NCBI RefSeq assembly: GCF_018129385.1 | Contig: NZ_JAFCLN010000001.1 | Coordinates: 558,001 to 622,000 of the forward strand | Length of the DNA: 64,000 nt | Reading direction: 5' to 3' | From: Bradyrhizobium lablabi | Lineage (GTDB): Bacteria > Pseudomonadota > Alphaproteobacteria > Rhizobiales > Xanthobacteraceae | In this document: positions 42,542-50,951 of the stretch, piece after piece | How positions within the stretch are numbered: the first letter of the stretch is position 1 | Layout of the letters: the number at the start of each line of letters is the position of its first letter | Made by a program: the position numbers and the translations under genes | The notes under the pieces: generated by a model | Databases searched by the model: none | Seen by the model: the letters and a program-made list of their open reading frames with translations, nothing else | Told to the model about the DNA's origin: nothing

Positions 42542-43216
42542 ATGCCTGCATCGGAAGCCCGCGCCGCCGCATCGTCAGCCGCGCGCGCCAAGCCTACGAT
42601 CCTGCTGATCCATCCTCGACCGTTCTTTCGGGATTGCTTCGCCGTTTGTCTGGCGGCCGCTTGCGAAAATCATGTCGTCTTTCCGTTCGAGAGCGTCGTG
42701 GGCTGGCGCAGCTCGGCGGAGGCCGTCGCCGTAACTCCGTCAGTCTCCATTATCGCCATCGAACGCCAGGATGCATCGAGCCTTGCCGATTGGGAGCTGT
42801 TGGAAGAGGTACCGAAGCCCGTGATCGTCGTCGCCGATACCGGGGATGCCGACCAGATTGTTCGCACCTTGAAGCGTGGGGTGCGCGGCTACATTCCAAG
42901 CCATCTCCCTTTCAATATTGCCGTCGAGGCCGTCCGCCTTGTGAAAGCCGGCGGCGTCTTCGTACCGGCTGACAGCCTGCTCGGCGGCGAAGGCTTCGCT
43001 CCTGCCAAACCGGAAGTGACTTTGACGAAGCGACAGATCGAAGTGGTCGAGGCGATCCGCCAGGGCAAAGCCAACAAGCAGATCGCCTATGATCTCAATA
43101 TGAGCGAGCACACGGTCAAGCTTCATCTGCGGAGAATCATGCAAAAGCTCAAGGCCCATAATCGCACCGAAGTGGCCATCCTCGCTGAGAAAGTTGTGCG
43201 CAGCCGCTTGATCTAG
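42542..43216 (+). CDS. LuxR-type regulator with an atypical receiver domain
   Basis: A 224-residue two-domain regulator. Residues about 18-135 resemble a response-regulator receiver (TILLIHPRPFFRDCFAVCLAAA, KPVIVVADTGDADQIVRTLKRGVRGYI) but the usual phospho-Asp position falls in SIIAIERQD, which has no Asp in line, so phosphorylation is doubtful. Residues 155-220 are a LuxR/GerE helix-turn-helix (LTKRQIEVVEAIRQGKANKQIAYDLNMSEHTVKLHLRRIMQKL). The ATG at 42542 has AAGGAG at 42529-42534, better than the earlier ATG at 42500. Its stop overlaps the convergent LysR gene by four bases. Confidence 0.86.
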   Translation: MPASEARAAASSAARAKPTILLIHPRPFFRDCFAVCLAAACENHVVFPFESVVGWRSSAEAVAVTPSVSIIAIERQDASSLADWELLEEVPKPVIVVADTGDADQIVRTLKRGVRGYIPSHLPFNIAVEAVRLVKAGGVFVPADSLLGGEGFAPAKPEVTLTKRQIEVVEAIRQGKANKQIAYDLNMSEHTVKLHLRRIMQKLKAHNRTEVAILAEKVVRSRLI

Positions 43217-44274
43217 CCGTGGCGCGATCCCGGCCGCTGCGGCGACCTCGAGCGATCGCCCGCTGCAACCAAGCCACCTTGCTCGATGCCGGGCGCGTGG
43301 TCAGTCGCCTCTCCTGACTCCGGCAAAGCGCCATTACCCCTCGGCCATTCGACCGGCGCGAGCCGTTCGTTGCTCCTGATCATGTCGATGAGTTGCCGCA
43401 GCCCGGAAGGCGGTTGCCGGCGGCTTGGGTAGTAGATCATGAAGCAAGGGCCGGTCGACGCCCATTGCGGCAGAACGATTTCGAGCCGCCCTTCCCTGAC
43501 CTCCGACGTTACGCGGCGCTCGAGACAATAGGCAAAGCCGACGCCGCGGATCGCCGCCGCGAGCGAATGCTCGGTCTCGTTGGCGCAAAGCGGACCGCGG
43601 ACATCGAGCCGGATCAGTGCATCTGCGTTGCCCAATTCCCACGGGAAGGCGCTGTTGTCGCCGACGCGCATCTGAATGCAGGGCAGATCGAGCAGTTGCT
43701 GCGGCGTGTCGGGCCGGCCGACGCGTTCGAGCAATTCGGGAGACGCCACAACCACCCAGTTGAGCGGCGAGGTCAGCGCGAGGCCGACCATATCCTGGGG
43801 AACGCGATCGCCATAGCGGATGCCGGCGTCAAAACCGTCGCCGACGATGTCGACGAAGCGATCGTCCACCGTCACATCGAGATGCACATTGGGAAATTGC
43901 AGGCCATAATCCCGGATGACCGGGTTCAGCAGCAGGCACGCCGCATCGCGCAGGACGTTGAGGCGCAACTTCCCCGCGGGATATTGCCGATACTGCTCCA
44001 GCGCACGCACCGATTCCGCGATCGCTTCAAAGCCCTGCTGCAACTGCCCGGCCAGCATGGCGCCGGCCGTCGTCGGCCTGATGGAACGGGATGACCGGTT
44101 GATCAGCCGGATTCCAAGCGAGGCTTCCAGCTTGCGAAGCCTGTGACTCAGCGCCGAGGTCGTGACGCCGAGATCGATGGCCGCGCGGGACATGCTGCCG
44201 CACCGCAGGATGCTCAGGAACACGCAGAGATCGCTGAACAGCTTTGGATCGAACGTCACGGGAAATCTGCTCAA
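43213..44274 (-). CDS. LysR family transcriptional regulator
   Basis: A 353-residue LysR regulator. The N-terminal helix-turn-helix is at about residues 15-75 (FLSILRCGSMSRAAIDLGVTTSALSHRLRKLEASLG), and a co-inducer-binding domain follows (LRLNVLRDAACLLLNPVIRDYG, FDAGIRYGDRVPQDMVGL). The final 50 residues form a long Pro/Gly/Arg-rich tail, longer than usual. It diverges from the Tat-exported aldo/keto reductase gene with 103 bp between them, so that gene is its likely target. Confidence 0.9.
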   Translation of the reverse strand: MSRFPVTFDPKLFSDLCVFLSILRCGSMSRAAIDLGVTTSALSHRLRKLEASLGIRLINRSSRSIRPTTAGAMLAGQLQQGFEAIAESVRALEQYRQYPAGKLRLNVLRDAACLLLNPVIRDYGLQFPNVHLDVTVDDRFVDIVGDGFDAGIRYGDRVPQDMVGLALTSPLNWVVVASPELLERVGRPDTPQQLLDLPCIQMRVGDNSAFPWELGNADALIRLDVRGPLCANETEHSLAAAIRGVGFAYCLERRVTSEVREGRLEIVLPQWASTGPCFMIYYPSRRQPPSGLRQLIDMIRSNERLAPVEWPRGNGALPESGEATDHAPGIEQGGLVAAGDRSRSPQRPGSRHG

Positions 44275-44377
44275 GCTTCCGTTGAATCCAGGTCAACGAA
44301 CGAAGCTGGCGGCCTTTTGTTCCAGTACGTACGTCTCGCACGGGGAAGTTTCCTACGCCTCTCACGGAGAAGTTCCG

Positions 44378-45571
44378 ATGCATGAAAGCCCGCAAAAAGC
44401 CCGGCAAAACCCGACCGGCAGCGCCAACAGCCGCCGCGAGTTCCTCGGCCTCGCCGCAGGTGGCCTGAGCGCCCTCGCAATGTCCTCATCGGCAACAGCA
44501 GCAACCAACACCGTCCGTTCGAACGAAGGAACGTCAAATATGGCTATCGACAATCGCGCAACCCGCCTGTTCAAACCGGAATTCCATTTCGGTCTCGGCG
44601 GCGTCCCGCTCGGCAACGAGTTCAACAAGATCAGCGACAAGGATGCCTACGCGACGCTCGATGCGGCGTGGGAAGCCGGCGTTCGCTATTTCGATATGGC
44701 GCCGTGGTACGGCTTTGGCCTCGCCGAACGCCGCTTCGGCCACTTCCTGCACAACAAGCGGCGCAGCGACTATCTCGTCTCGTCCAAGGTCGGCAAGCTG
44801 TTCAAGGCCTCGCGCAACAACCGCCACGCCGATATCTTTCCGCTCTCCGACTCGCCCAACGACGTCTCGTACGACTACTCGGCCGACGGGGTGCGCCGCT
44901 CGATCGAAGACAGCCTGCAACGGATGGGCATCGACGCCTTGGATGTCGCATTCGTTCACGATATCTCGCCGGACTTTCCCTACTTCCCGCCCGACAAGCC
45001 CTGGGAAGAGCAATTCCGGATCGCCGAGAGAGGCGCATTTCCGGCGCTCTCGAGAATGCGCGAGGAAGGAATCATCAAGGCGTGGGGCATCGGCGTGAAC
45101 CGGCCCGAGCCGCAGCTGCGCGTGATCGAGGCGGCGGACCCCGACGTGTGCCTGTGCGCCTCGCAATATTCGCTGATCGATCACGCCAACGCGGTGGACC
45201 AGGTATTCCCGGCGATGCGGCGCAAGAATGTCGCGCTGGTGATCGGCTCGTCGCTCAATGCGGGATTCATATCGGGCAGCGCACGCTACAATTACGGCCC
45301 GAAGAACTTTGCGATTTCGAGCGCGCATCTTCAGAAGCGGGACCGCCTGCGTGAAGTGGCGGCGCGGCACGGCGTCGATCTGCGAACCGCTGCGCTTCAG
45401 TTCTCGGCGGCACCCGACGTCGCCGTCGCCCTCGTCGTCGGCGCAAGCAGCAGCCAGCAAATCGCCGAAGACTACAATTCAATGCAGGCCAAGATTCCTG
45501 CCGAGTTCTGGCAAGAGCTCAAATCCAGCGGACTGGTCGCGCAATCCGCGGCCATACCGGTGCTGACGTAG
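44378..45571 (+). CDS. Tat-exported aldo/keto reductase
   Basis: A 397-residue enzyme with a textbook twin-arginine signal (S18-R-R-E-F-L-G, residues 18-24, then a hydrophobic stretch ending SSATAA). The aldo/keto reductase barrel follows: FGLGGVPLGNEF, catalytic D106, Y111, K137 and H194 (FDMAPWYGFGLAE, SSKVGK, FVHD). It resembles D-threo-aldose 1-dehydrogenase or pyridoxal dehydrogenase relatives. Tat export suggests it folds with NADP(H) before crossing the membrane. GGAGAAG before 44378 supports that start; the internal ATG at residue 55 would give a cytoplasmic form. It diverges from a LysR regulator. Confidence 0.88.
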   Translation: MHESPQKARQNPTGSANSRREFLGLAAGGLSALAMSSSATAATNTVRSNEGTSNMAIDNRATRLFKPEFHFGLGGVPLGNEFNKISDKDAYATLDAAWEAGVRYFDMAPWYGFGLAERRFGHFLHNKRRSDYLVSSKVGKLFKASRNNRHADIFPLSDSPNDVSYDYSADGVRRSIEDSLQRMGIDALDVAFVHDISPDFPYFPPDKPWEEQFRIAERGAFPALSRMREEGIIKAWGIGVNRPEPQLRVIEAADPDVCLCASQYSLIDHANAVDQVFPAMRRKNVALVIGSSLNAGFISGSARYNYGPKNFAISSAHLQKRDRLREVAARHGVDLRTAALQFSAAPDVAVALVVGASSSQQIAEDYNSMQAKIPAEFWQELKSSGLVAQSAAIPVLT

Positions 45572-45646
45572 AAAAGCGTGCACCTGACGAACGCGATGCG
45601 CCGCGCGCAAATCCAGTGATCGCGCGCGGCGCAAAAATTTCCGCCC

Positions 45647-46450
45647 TCACGCATCCGGTTGCAAAAACGTGCCGTATTGCCTGCTCGCAACGACCGCGGC
45701 GGCGGCTTGCCCAATGATGCGCATCGCGGCCATCATCGGCCACGGCCCGAGACTCACCCGCCGGACACCGACGCGGGCGAGATCGGCGATTTCGGGCACA
45801 CCTCGCGTCACCATGATGTTGACCGGCAGAGGCGCGAGTTCAACGAATTTTTCGATGAGAGGAAGGTCCGTGAGGCCGGGCACGAAAATTCCATCGGCGC
45901 CGGCCTCGGCATAGACTTTTGCGCGCCTCGCCGCTTCGTTGAGGCACTCGTCCGGCGATCCGAATTTCAGCAGGAAGGGATCGGTCCGTGCATTGATGAA
46001 CAGATGAATTCCGAGTTGTTGCGCAGTGTCCCGCACCGCCTTGATCTTCGCTGCATGCTGGTCGGAGCTGACGAGTTGCCGCTTTCCCGCTGACAGACCG
46101 TCTTCGATATTGATGCCGATGGCGCCGGCTTTCAGTATACTGGCCGCCGAATTCGCGGCGGCCTCCGGAGTGTCGCCATAGCCTGCCTCCAGATCGATCG
46201 ATACCGGAACCGATACGGAAGCGGTCACCCGCGATACCAGACCCGCCACCAACTCGAGCGGGACATTTTCGCCGTCCGCGTACCCGAGCGCGGATGCGAC
46301 CGCCCCGCTACTGGTCGCAACCGCGCGCGACGTCTTTGCAATGGCTTTGGCGGTGGCGACGTCCCAGGCGTTGAACAGGACGAGCGGATCCCCCTTCCTG
46401 TGAAGACCGTGAAACGTCTCGGCGTATTGCTGCTGTGTTTGCGTGTCCAT
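45647..46450 (-). CDS. Isocitrate lyase/PEP mutase superfamily protein
   Basis: A 267-residue barrel enzyme of the isocitrate lyase/phosphoenolpyruvate mutase superfamily: LVLFNAWDVATAKAIAKT, VSIDLEAGYGD, INIEDG, INARTD and FVPGLTD are the usual metal and substrate loops. It lacks the KKCGH loop of true isocitrate lyases, so it is more like the oxaloacetate-hydrolase or carboxyphosphonoenolpyruvate mutase relatives. I chose the ATG at 46450 (MDTQTQQQ) because AGGAG lies eight bases upstream; the earlier GTG at 46459 is too close to it. It is 45 bp downstream of the alpha/beta hydrolase gene and probably co-transcribed. Confidence 0.87.
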   Translation of the reverse strand: MDTQTQQQYAETFHGLHRKGDPLVLFNAWDVATAKAIAKTSRAVATSSGAVASALGYADGENVPLELVAGLVSRVTASVSVPVSIDLEAGYGDTPEAAANSAASILKAGAIGINIEDGLSAGKRQLVSSDQHAAKIKAVRDTAQQLGIHLFINARTDPFLLKFGSPDECLNEAARRAKVYAEAGADGIFVPGLTDLPLIEKFVELAPLPVNIMVTRGVPEIADLARVGVRRVSLGPWPMMAAMRIIGQAAAAVVASRQYGTFLQPDA

Positions 46451-46495
46451 CACGCGCACTCCTGAAGAAGCTGAAAGATGTTGTCGCCGCGCCGC

Positions 46496-47395
46496 TCAGT
46501 CCGGTGCATGCGTCTTGAACCAGTCCATGATCAAACCGGTGACTTCCGCCTCGCGCTCGAGGTGCGGGAAGTGACCGACATCAGGCAGGACGATGCGCTT
46601 GTGGGGCCCCTTGAACAGCGGCTCCTCCTTCATCGAATACCTCGCCGTCGGATCGTTGCTGCCATAGATCGTCAGCGTCGGCGTATGCATCGCGTTCATC
46701 GGCAGCCGGCCGGCAAATCCCGCATTGAACAGGCCACCATAATATTTGAGCGCCGCTGCCATCGTGCCGGGAGAGCTGAGCGTCTGTTTGATCGAACGCA
46801 GATGCTCGTCGTTCCTGAATGTCGGCGACCACAGCTTCCAAAGATAGTCGACGAAGGGGAGTCCCTCGACATTGACAGCCGATTCGGCGCCGGGCAGCTG
46901 GAAGAAATAGAAATGGAAGATGGACCTGACGGCATCGGGATCTCTCCTGATGCTGGAAAATGTGATGGGGTGCGCGGTGTTCATGACCACGGCGGCCTTG
47001 ATTGCCGAAGGTGCCGTGGCCAGCGCCTGCAAGGTCGACGTGCCGCCCCAATCCATGCCGACGACGCGCGCTTGTCCGTCGTCGCTCAGGACAGCGATGA
47101 GCGCTTCGAGATCCTTGCCCAGCGCGATGGGATCGAAGATTCCATCCGCCGGGATCTCGGTCGGCGCATAGCCACGCAGGAACGGCGAGACCGCACGATA
47201 TCCGGCATCGGCAAAGACCTGTAGTTGCTTTCGATACGACCAGGCGTTGTCGGGAAAGCCATGCATGAACATGACGAGCGGCCCGCTCCCCTGCTCGAGA
47301 TAGGCAAACCGTACTCCATTGGCCTGCACGTATTTCAAGGCGGGTTCACTGCCGGCGGCAGTCCGAATCGTTGATGCAGTGCTCGTCGTATTCAT
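46496..47395 (-). CDS. Alpha/beta hydrolase, epoxide hydrolase/dehalogenase type
   Basis: A 299-residue alpha/beta hydrolase. HGFPDN (45-50) is the oxyanion loop, and the nucleophile is D115 (GMDWGG), so it uses an Asp-type mechanism as in epoxide hydrolases and haloalkane dehalogenases. The acid is probably the Asp in GSNDP and the base the His in DVGHFPH near residue 280. GGGAGA lies six bases before the ATG at 47395. It diverges from a MarR gene whose operators lie between them, so it is probably under MarR control together with the downstream PEP-mutase-like gene. Confidence 0.9.
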   Translation of the reverse strand: MNTTSTASTIRTAAGSEPALKYVQANGVRFAYLEQGSGPLVMFMHGFPDNAWSYRKQLQVFADAGYRAVSPFLRGYAPTEIPADGIFDPIALGKDLEALIAVLSDDGQARVVGMDWGGTSTLQALATAPSAIKAAVVMNTAHPITFSSIRRDPDAVRSIFHFYFFQLPGAESAVNVEGLPFVDYLWKLWSPTFRNDEHLRSIKQTLSSPGTMAAALKYYGGLFNAGFAGRLPMNAMHTPTLTIYGSNDPTARYSMKEEPLFKGPHKRIVLPDVGHFPHLEREAEVTGLIMDWFKTHAPD

Positions 47396-47505
47396 CGCCA
47401 TTCTCCCGGTCTCTCGTGTTCACGTCGCCCATGGAAGCGTCCTGGATCGATGCCGCCGCGGGGTTTCCCGCGCGATCGCGCGGTCTCATCGTTGCTCTCT
47501 CGATC

Positions 47506-47528
47506 AATATGTGCGCAGCGCACATATT
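47506..47528. promoter_or_regulatory. MarR operator, perfect palindrome
   Basis: Eleven-base arms (47506-47516 and 47518-47528) around one central A: core ATATGTGCGC and its complement. Lies between the divergent hydrolase and MarR genes. Confidence 0.75.
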
Positions 47529-47536
47529 TGGTCAAG

Positions 47537-47565
47537 TTGTTTTTTGTGCGCTACGCACATATTAT
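47537..47565 (+). promoter_or_regulatory. Candidate MarR promoter
   Basis: TTGTTT (47537-47542), 17-nt spacer, TATTAT (47560-47565), eight bases before the ATG at 47573. The second palindrome (47545-47559) lies in the spacer, consistent with autoregulation. Confidence 0.55.
47545..47559. promoter_or_regulatory. Second, imperfect MarR operator
   Basis: TGTGCG (47545-47550) and CGCACA (47554-47559) around CTA. It repeats the core of the palindrome at 47506-47528, with centres 35 bp apart. Confidence 0.6.
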
Positions 47566-47572
47566 TCATCGC

Positions 47573-48088
47573 ATGGAGACGGAGACCGGAATCGCAAATC
47601 TGCTGGCGGCGCTTTCGCTTGCCGTCATGGACCGGATCGAGCACGGCGCGCGCGAGGTCGTCGGCCGCGGCGGCGAGACGCCTGCCGCCCTCATCGTCCT
47701 TGGCTATGGCCAGGGCATGACCAATGACATGCTGCGCAGAATCCTCGGCCTGTCGCATTCCGGAACGGTCCGGCTGGTCGACCGTCTGGTTTCGGATCAG
47801 CTTGTCGAGCGCCGGCCTGGAAAGGACGGCCGCGAGGTCGCCCTGCATCTGACGGCCAGAGGCACCGCAAGCCGGAAGGAACTGCTGGCTTCCCGGATTT
47901 CAGCCGTGACGTCACTCTTGGATGTGCTGTCGCCGACGGAGACGAAGCGACTTGGCGCGCTGATACGCGAACTGCTGGCGAGGCAGGATACGTCCGAGAT
48001 GGATCGCTTCACGATTTGCCGGATGTGCGACGATACGGTCTGTACGAATTGCCCTTTGCCCACATCCAAGAAAAAACGCGATCGCTAG
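47573..48088 (+). CDS. MarR family regulator with a C-terminal four-cysteine cluster
   Basis: A 171-residue winged-helix regulator. Residues about 30-105 are the MarR core (ILGLSHSGTVRLVDRLVSDQLVERRPGKDGREVALHLTARG). The tail carries C149-x2-C152-x4-C157-x2-C160 (CRMCDDTVCTNC), which could bind zinc or an iron-sulfur cluster or form redox-sensitive disulfides. The frame is open back to 47450, but 47573 is preferred because the earlier part overlaps the operator and promoter. It diverges from an alpha/beta hydrolase; two palindromes lie between them. Confidence 0.87.
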   Translation: METETGIANLLAALSLAVMDRIEHGAREVVGRGGETPAALIVLGYGQGMTNDMLRRILGLSHSGTVRLVDRLVSDQLVERRPGKDGREVALHLTARGTASRKELLASRISAVTSLLDVLSPTETKRLGALIRELLARQDTSEMDRFTICRMCDDTVCTNCPLPTSKKKRDR

Positions 48089-48169
48089 CACCAAGTGTTG
48101 CCTTCCCGGCAGGGCGCAGTGGACCGGCTGATCAGCCGGATCAATTTCCAATCAAAGCCGCCGCCGTCG

Positions 48170-48568
48170 CTACATCAGCGTGCAATGAAGGCGAGAACGT
48201 TTTTCAGCATGCTCCGACCGTTCGACCTCGCGCAGCAGGTCGGTGGGATAGAACGGCTTTGCGAAGAAGGTGACGCCGTCGGGGACCGCGGGCGTGGGGC
48301 GGCCGGAGATCACGATGACGCGGATCTCCGGATGGAGCTGCCGCGCCTTCCGCGCGAGTTCGAGGCCCGACATCGCGCCGACGAGATTGACGTCGGTGAC
48401 CAGCAGGGCCGGATGGCGCTTTGCGAGGGCAAGGTCGGCGGTCTGCGCGTCTTCGCACTGGATGACTTCGAAATGGCCTTCCTCGAGCAGCGAGGCGAGC
48501 ATCTCGCGCTGGATCGGATCATCCTCAACCACCACCGCGACGGAACGGAAGGGTCTTGAACTTCCCAT
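48170..48568 (-). CDS. Stand-alone response-regulator receiver protein
   Basis: A 132-residue receiver domain without an output domain. It has the acidic pair (VVEDDPIQREM), the phospho-Asp in LLVTDVNLVGAMSGLELARKAR, the Thr/Ser in VIVISGRP and the conserved Lys in TFFAKPFYPTDLL. Such proteins relay phosphate to partners or dock kinases. The ATG at 48568 (MGSSRPFRSV) is chosen over the longer frame to 48676, which is rich in Arg and Pro. No histidine kinase is adjacent. It is convergent with the MarR gene. Confidence 0.9.
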   Translation of the reverse strand: MGSSRPFRSVAVVVEDDPIQREMLASLLEEGHFEVIQCEDAQTADLALAKRHPALLVTDVNLVGAMSGLELARKARQLHPEIRVIVISGRPTPAVPDGVTFFAKPFYPTDLLREVERSEHAEKRSRLHCTLM

Positions 48569-48815
48569 GGTTGCAAACCTCCGGATAACCCGTGTTAACG
48601 CGATAGTCGCGAAACGGTTCGGCCTCCCCGCGCAAGTTTCCGGGCGCGTTCCGTGGACGGCGCTCAACTCTGGCACGCGTGGGGCGCACGGGGGCCTGCG
48701 GCAACGCCGGTTGTCATGCGCAGCAGCGGACAGCTACAAGCAATCGCAAGAATTTGCCGACCGCGCCGCCGCAAGCGGCGCGAGGGCCAACAACAAAAAC
48801 AGGGTGGAAATGGAA

Positions 48816-49787
48816 ATGCACAAGATCATCGCACTCGCCGCAGCTTTCGGCCTCGCAGCCTCTGGACCGGCGCTCGCGGCGTGGCCCGACGACAAGCCGA
48901 TCGAGGTCGTGATCGGCTTTGCGCCGGGCGGCGCCACCGATGTGATGGCGCGCAAGCTGCTGCCGGTGGTCGAGAAGCGGCTCGGGGCCAACGCCAAATT
49001 CGTGGTGCTGAACAAACCAGGCGCCGGCGGCGAGATCGCGTTTGCGCAAATCGCGCGCGCTGCGCCGGATGCCTATCTGATGGGCGTGGTCAACGTGCCC
49101 GGCTACAATTTCCTGCCGATGACGCGCAAGACCCAGTACACGATGGACGAGATCCGGCTGGTCGCGCGCGTGGTCGACGATCCCAGCGTGATTGTGGTGA
49201 AGGCGGACAGCAAGTTCGCCAGTCTCGGCGATGTCTTGGCCGCGCTGCGCGCCAAGCCGGAGTCGGTGACGTTCGGCCACAACGGCGCGGGCACCAACGG
49301 GCATCTGGCGATCCGCATGCTGGCGGCAGCCGCCAAGGTGCAGCCCAACGAGATCTCCTATCGCGGAACGGCCGCGCAACGGACCGACCTGCTCGGCGGG
49401 CATGTCGAGGTCGGCATGGTCAGCGTCAGCGAAGTGCCGGAACTGCATGGCGGCGCCAAGGGACAATTCCGCGCGATCGCGATCCTGTCGAAGAAGCGAT
49501 CCGCGGCGCTGCCGGACGTGCCGACGGCGGAAGAAGCCGGCATTGCGGTCACCATGACGGCGGAGCGCGGCTTTGCCGTGCCGAAAAGCGTGCCCGACGA
49601 TGTCGTCAAAAAGCTGGAAGCGGCGATTGCCGAGGGGCTGCGCGATCCCGACTACATCAAGAGCTCGCCGGGTGACGAGCCGGTGCTCGCCTTCATGCCG
49701 GGCGCGGAATGGCAGAAGCGGCTCGACGAGCAGGCGCAGGCGCTCAAGCCGATGGCGGACGAGATGAAGGCGAGCGAGGCGAAGTAA
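48816..49787 (+). CDS. Tripartite tricarboxylate transporter substrate-binding protein (Bug family), second copy
   Basis: A 323-residue periplasmic receptor. A Sec signal peptide runs to GPALA-A (about residue 21), followed by the family hallmarks DKPIEVVIGFAPGGATDVMARKL, FVVLNKPGAGGEIAFAQIA and VTFGHNGAGTNGHLAIRML. The ATG at 48816 has AGGGTGG (48801-48807) eight bases upstream; the nearby ATG at 48810 is too close. The frame is open far upstream (to 48270) but shows no coding character there. It forms an operon with the SDR gene 25 bp downstream. No TctAB genes are near. Confidence 0.9.
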   Translation: MHKIIALAAAFGLAASGPALAAWPDDKPIEVVIGFAPGGATDVMARKLLPVVEKRLGANAKFVVLNKPGAGGEIAFAQIARAAPDAYLMGVVNVPGYNFLPMTRKTQYTMDEIRLVARVVDDPSVIVVKADSKFASLGDVLAALRAKPESVTFGHNGAGTNGHLAIRMLAAAAKVQPNEISYRGTAAQRTDLLGGHVEVGMVSVSEVPELHGGAKGQFRAIAILSKKRSAALPDVPTAEEAGIAVTMTAERGFAVPKSVPDDVVKKLEAAIAEGLRDPDYIKSSPGDEPVLAFMPGAEWQKRLDEQAQALKPMADEMKASEAK

Positions 49788-49811
49788 ACGTCGGCACCGG
49801 GGGATCGGACC

Positions 49812-50585
49812 ATGGATATGAAGGACAAGATCGCGCTGGTCACCGCGGCGGCTTCCGGCGCAGGCCGCGCCGGTGCGCTGATCCTGGCGCGCGAGGGCGC
49901 GGCGGTCGCGGTGGCCGACGTCAACGAAGCCGGTGCGAAAGCGGTTGCGGACGAAATCCGCAAGGGCGGCGGCCGGGCGATCGCGCTGGCCGGCGATCTA
50001 CGCAACGACGACTTCTCGCGCGAGATCGTCGCCGCCACCGTGAAGGAATTCGGCCGGCTCGACGCGCTGTGGAATCATTTGGGCACGCCCGGCCCTTCCG
50101 TGATCGACGATCTCGACGGCTGGGAATTTTCCATCGACCTCAACCTGCGCTCGCAGCTCGTCACCACGCACGCGGCGCTCGGGCACATGACCAGGCAGCA
50201 CGCCGGCAGCATCCTGTTCACGGCATCGACCTCGGGGCTGACGGGCTCGCCGTGGAGCCCGACCTACTCGGCGGCGAAAGCCGGCGTGATCGGGCTTGCA
50301 CGCAGCCTCGCCAAGCGGCACGCCAAGGACGGCATCCGCGTCAATGCGATCTGCCCCGGCGCGATCGACACCCCGATGCTGCGCGTGTTCGTCAACCGGC
50401 CGGACCAGCCGGGCCACAACGAGGCCGACCCGGAAGCGCTGATCAAGGCCGCGGTGACGCGCAACCCGATGGGCCGCGCGGCGCGGCCGGAGGAGATCGC
50501 GGAGGCCGCGGTGTTTTTGCTGTCCGACAAGGCTTCGTTCGTGACGGGGATCGCGATGCCGGTCGATGGCGGGACGCTGGCGTAG
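49812..50585 (+). CDS. Short-chain dehydrogenase/reductase
   Basis: A 257-residue classical SDR. Cofactor loop TAAASGAGRA (11-20, the TGxxxGxG motif with Ala in place of Gly), DLRN (63-66) for the adenine ring, WNHLG in place of the usual NNAG (88-91), catalytic S139, Y152 and K156 (YSAAK), and IRVNAICPGAIDTPML after it. Likely oxidises or reduces an alcohol or keto group of the compound captured by the neighbouring TTT receptor. The start is 24 bases after the receptor stop, so they share a transcript. Confidence 0.92.
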   Translation: MDMKDKIALVTAAASGAGRAGALILAREGAAVAVADVNEAGAKAVADEIRKGGGRAIALAGDLRNDDFSREIVAATVKEFGRLDALWNHLGTPGPSVIDDLDGWEFSIDLNLRSQLVTTHAALGHMTRQHAGSILFTASTSGLTGSPWSPTYSAAKAGVIGLARSLAKRHAKDGIRVNAICPGAIDTPMLRVFVNRPDQPGHNEADPEALIKAAVTRNPMGRAARPEEIAEAAVFLLSDKASFVTGIAMPVDGGTLA

Positions 50586-50621
50586 GCTGCGACCGGATTT
50601 GCGAGGCGGGTCAGCGAATCG

Positions 50622-50843
50622 TCATTTGCCCCTGCGCTTGCAGTTCTCCGCCGAGCAGAATTTCACGTCTCTCGCGTTCGGGCCGCCCATCTGATTGCAG
50701 GTGCCGGCGGGGCATCGGCCCGAAATGCCCTTCGAATAATCGGCCAAACCGCCGCTCTTGCTGGCGTCGAACGCCTCGGCGGAAGTGACCGCCAGAAATC
50801 CGGAAACGGCAAATATGGTCGCGGTCAGAGCAATCGACTTCAA
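50622..50843 (-). CDS. Small secreted cysteine-containing protein
   Basis: A 73-residue exported protein: a signal peptide (about 1-24, ending AEA-F) and a 49-residue mature part with C44, C49, C63 and C68 (GRCPAGTCNQMGG and FCSAENCKRR), enough for two disulfides. Each pair is spaced C-x4-C. I recognise no family; small proteins of this type recur in Bradyrhizobium without known function. It is convergent with the SDR gene and separate from the permease gene downstream. Confidence 0.7.
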   Translation of the reverse strand: MKSIALTATIFAVSGFLAVTSAEAFDASKSGGLADYSKGISGRCPAGTCNQMGGPNARDVKFCSAENCKRRGK

Positions 50844-50951
50844 GAAATTCTCCCTTCGAACGAGCGGCGCGCGCGTGATCCGCGTGGCCTCATATCACGC
50901 CATTTGAATTTTCACGTCAACTTGGCGCCGTGAGCGCGGCTGCCCGCGGCG

